Source: Streptomyces sp. NBC_01429 (GTDB lineage: Bacteria > Actinomycetota > Actinomycetes > Streptomycetales > Streptomycetaceae). Taken from it: DNA of 64,000 nt. Below the pieces are notes generated by a model. That model did not search any database. It saw only the letters and a list, made by a program, of their open reading frames with translations, and was not told the origin of the DNA. Location: contig NZ_CP109599.1 in NCBI RefSeq assembly GCF_036231945.1, positions 2,636,501 through 2,700,500 on the forward strand, given 5' to 3'. The position numbers and the translations under genes were made by a program. The stretch's first letter is position 1, and every line of letters starts with the position of its first letter. Below, piece after piece: positions 63,528 to 64,000 of this stretch.

Positions 63528-64000
63528 TCAGGACCCGCGCTGCGTGGGCGCTCCCTGTTTCAGGACACCGGTCGATCGCGTTTGGTTCTCCACCGGCGCG
63601 GAGGCGGAGGAAGACGGTGGAGCGGCCGGTGCGGAGGACGCGGCCGGCCGAGCCGTCGCCGAGGAAGCGGCGGGCAGGAGCGAGGCCGAACAGAATCCGC
63701 AGCGGTCACCTATGAGTTCGATACCGCACCAGGTGCAGATTTCGCGGCGGACCGAGGAAACAAGTTGGTAAAGGACCGAGATATCAGGCAGGAAAGCGGC
63801 GAATTCGACCATCTTGGAAGTTCCCCACCAGCCTCTCGAATCGGCCGGAAGCGCGCTTTCCTCGATTCCCTGGACCTTCCAGGCAGGAGCCAGGGTCGCG
63901 GTGACCCAGTCCGACTGGGACTGGCCCTTTCCAATGATCATTTGCGTGGCGAACTCCGGGCCCGTGAGTTTCCCGGAACCGATCTTGATCAGCTGGGGCG
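63528..64000 (-). CDS. zinc-ribbon protein upstream of cpaB (5' end outside window)
   Basis: The frame is open to the right edge of the window on the minus strand, so the N-terminus is missing; the ATG at 63941 is internal to the frame. The visible part reads L-I-K-I-G-S-G-K-L-T-G-P-E-F, then D-W-V-T-A-T-L-A-P-A-W-K-V-Q-G, then a C-x2-C...C-x2-C zinc ribbon (C-T-W-C-G-I-E-L-I-G-D-R-C-G-F-C) and an Ala/Ser/Pro-rich tail. No family assigned. It may be the first gene of the tad transcript seen here. Confidence 0.7.
   Translation of the reverse strand, partial: PQLIKIGSGKLTGPEFATQMIIGKGQSQSDWVTATLAPAWKVQGIEESALPADSRGWWGTSKMVEFAAFLPDISVLYQLVSSVRREICTWCGIELIGDRCGFCSASLLPAASSATARPAASSAPAAPPSSSASAPVENQTRSTGVLKQGAPTQRGS

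Overview
The window is high-GC DNA with the strong third-position GC bias, GTG starts, leaderless promoters and gene families (WhiB-like protein, DUF1707, DUF4245, DUF6542, SpoIIE-type phosphatase with fused kinase domain) typical of Streptomyces or a close relative. Most of it reads as ordinary core chromosome. The order ychF / ppgK / ispH / xseAB / glpX / wblI / fumarases / catalase / oxyR-ahpCD / phoH / uppS resembles the conserved core of Streptomyces chromosomes as I remember it; I could not compare genomes here.

Region by region: (1) 1-4,513 holds the end of a PLP-dependent enzyme, a secreted GH65 (acid trehalase-like) protein, a small membrane protein and a Phd/RelE-type toxin-antitoxin pair. 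(2) 4,589-8,510 is a small accessory island bounded by a duplicated 3' end of ychF. It carries a membrane protein, a doubly frameshifted gene and a PIN-domain (VapBC-like) pair, and shows no recognisable integrase. (3) 8,484-31,000 is housekeeping: YchF, polyphosphate glucokinase, IspH, an APC permease, exonuclease VII, a nitroreductase, class II FBPase, a WhiB protein, class I and class II fumarases, a phosphatase, catalase and a bifunctional penicillin-binding protein. A 188-bp tandem repeat sits at the end of the class I fumarase gene. (4) 31,000-45,625 holds an SPFH protein with an RHH partner, a PadR-regulated ABC exporter, the oxyR / ahpCD peroxide-response unit, an AI-2E family transporter, a transglycosylase-like secreted protein, PhoH, UppS and an aldo-keto reductase.

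(5) 45,900-64,000 is the most interesting part: a Flp/Tad (type IVb) pilus locus on the minus strand. It encodes CpaB, CpaE/TadZ, two TadE-like pseudopilins, the CpaF/TadA ATPase, TadB, TadC, a two-component system, the Flp pilin, a TadG-like protein, a lipoprotein and an OmpA-domain protein, with the prepilin peptidase some 4 kb further on. Between the main cluster and the peptidase lies a gene whose first ~75 residues align without gaps with the Flp pilin (same leader length, same cleavage motif). These are joined through a linker to a HINT autoprocessing domain and a C-terminal toxin-like domain. The next gene overlaps it by 4 nt and is an immunity-protein candidate.

Three promoters of this locus (Flp pilin, pilin-toxin fusion, prepilin peptidase) share a 16-bp palindrome, TGGGYCY-NN-GGGCCCA, placed 22-23 nt upstream of a -10-like hexamer. 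This suggests a common regulator, possibly the two-component system encoded in the cluster. The working hypothesis is a Tad pilus that carries or displays a releasable polymorphic toxin. The fusion and the shared promoters are visible in the sequence; the function is inference.
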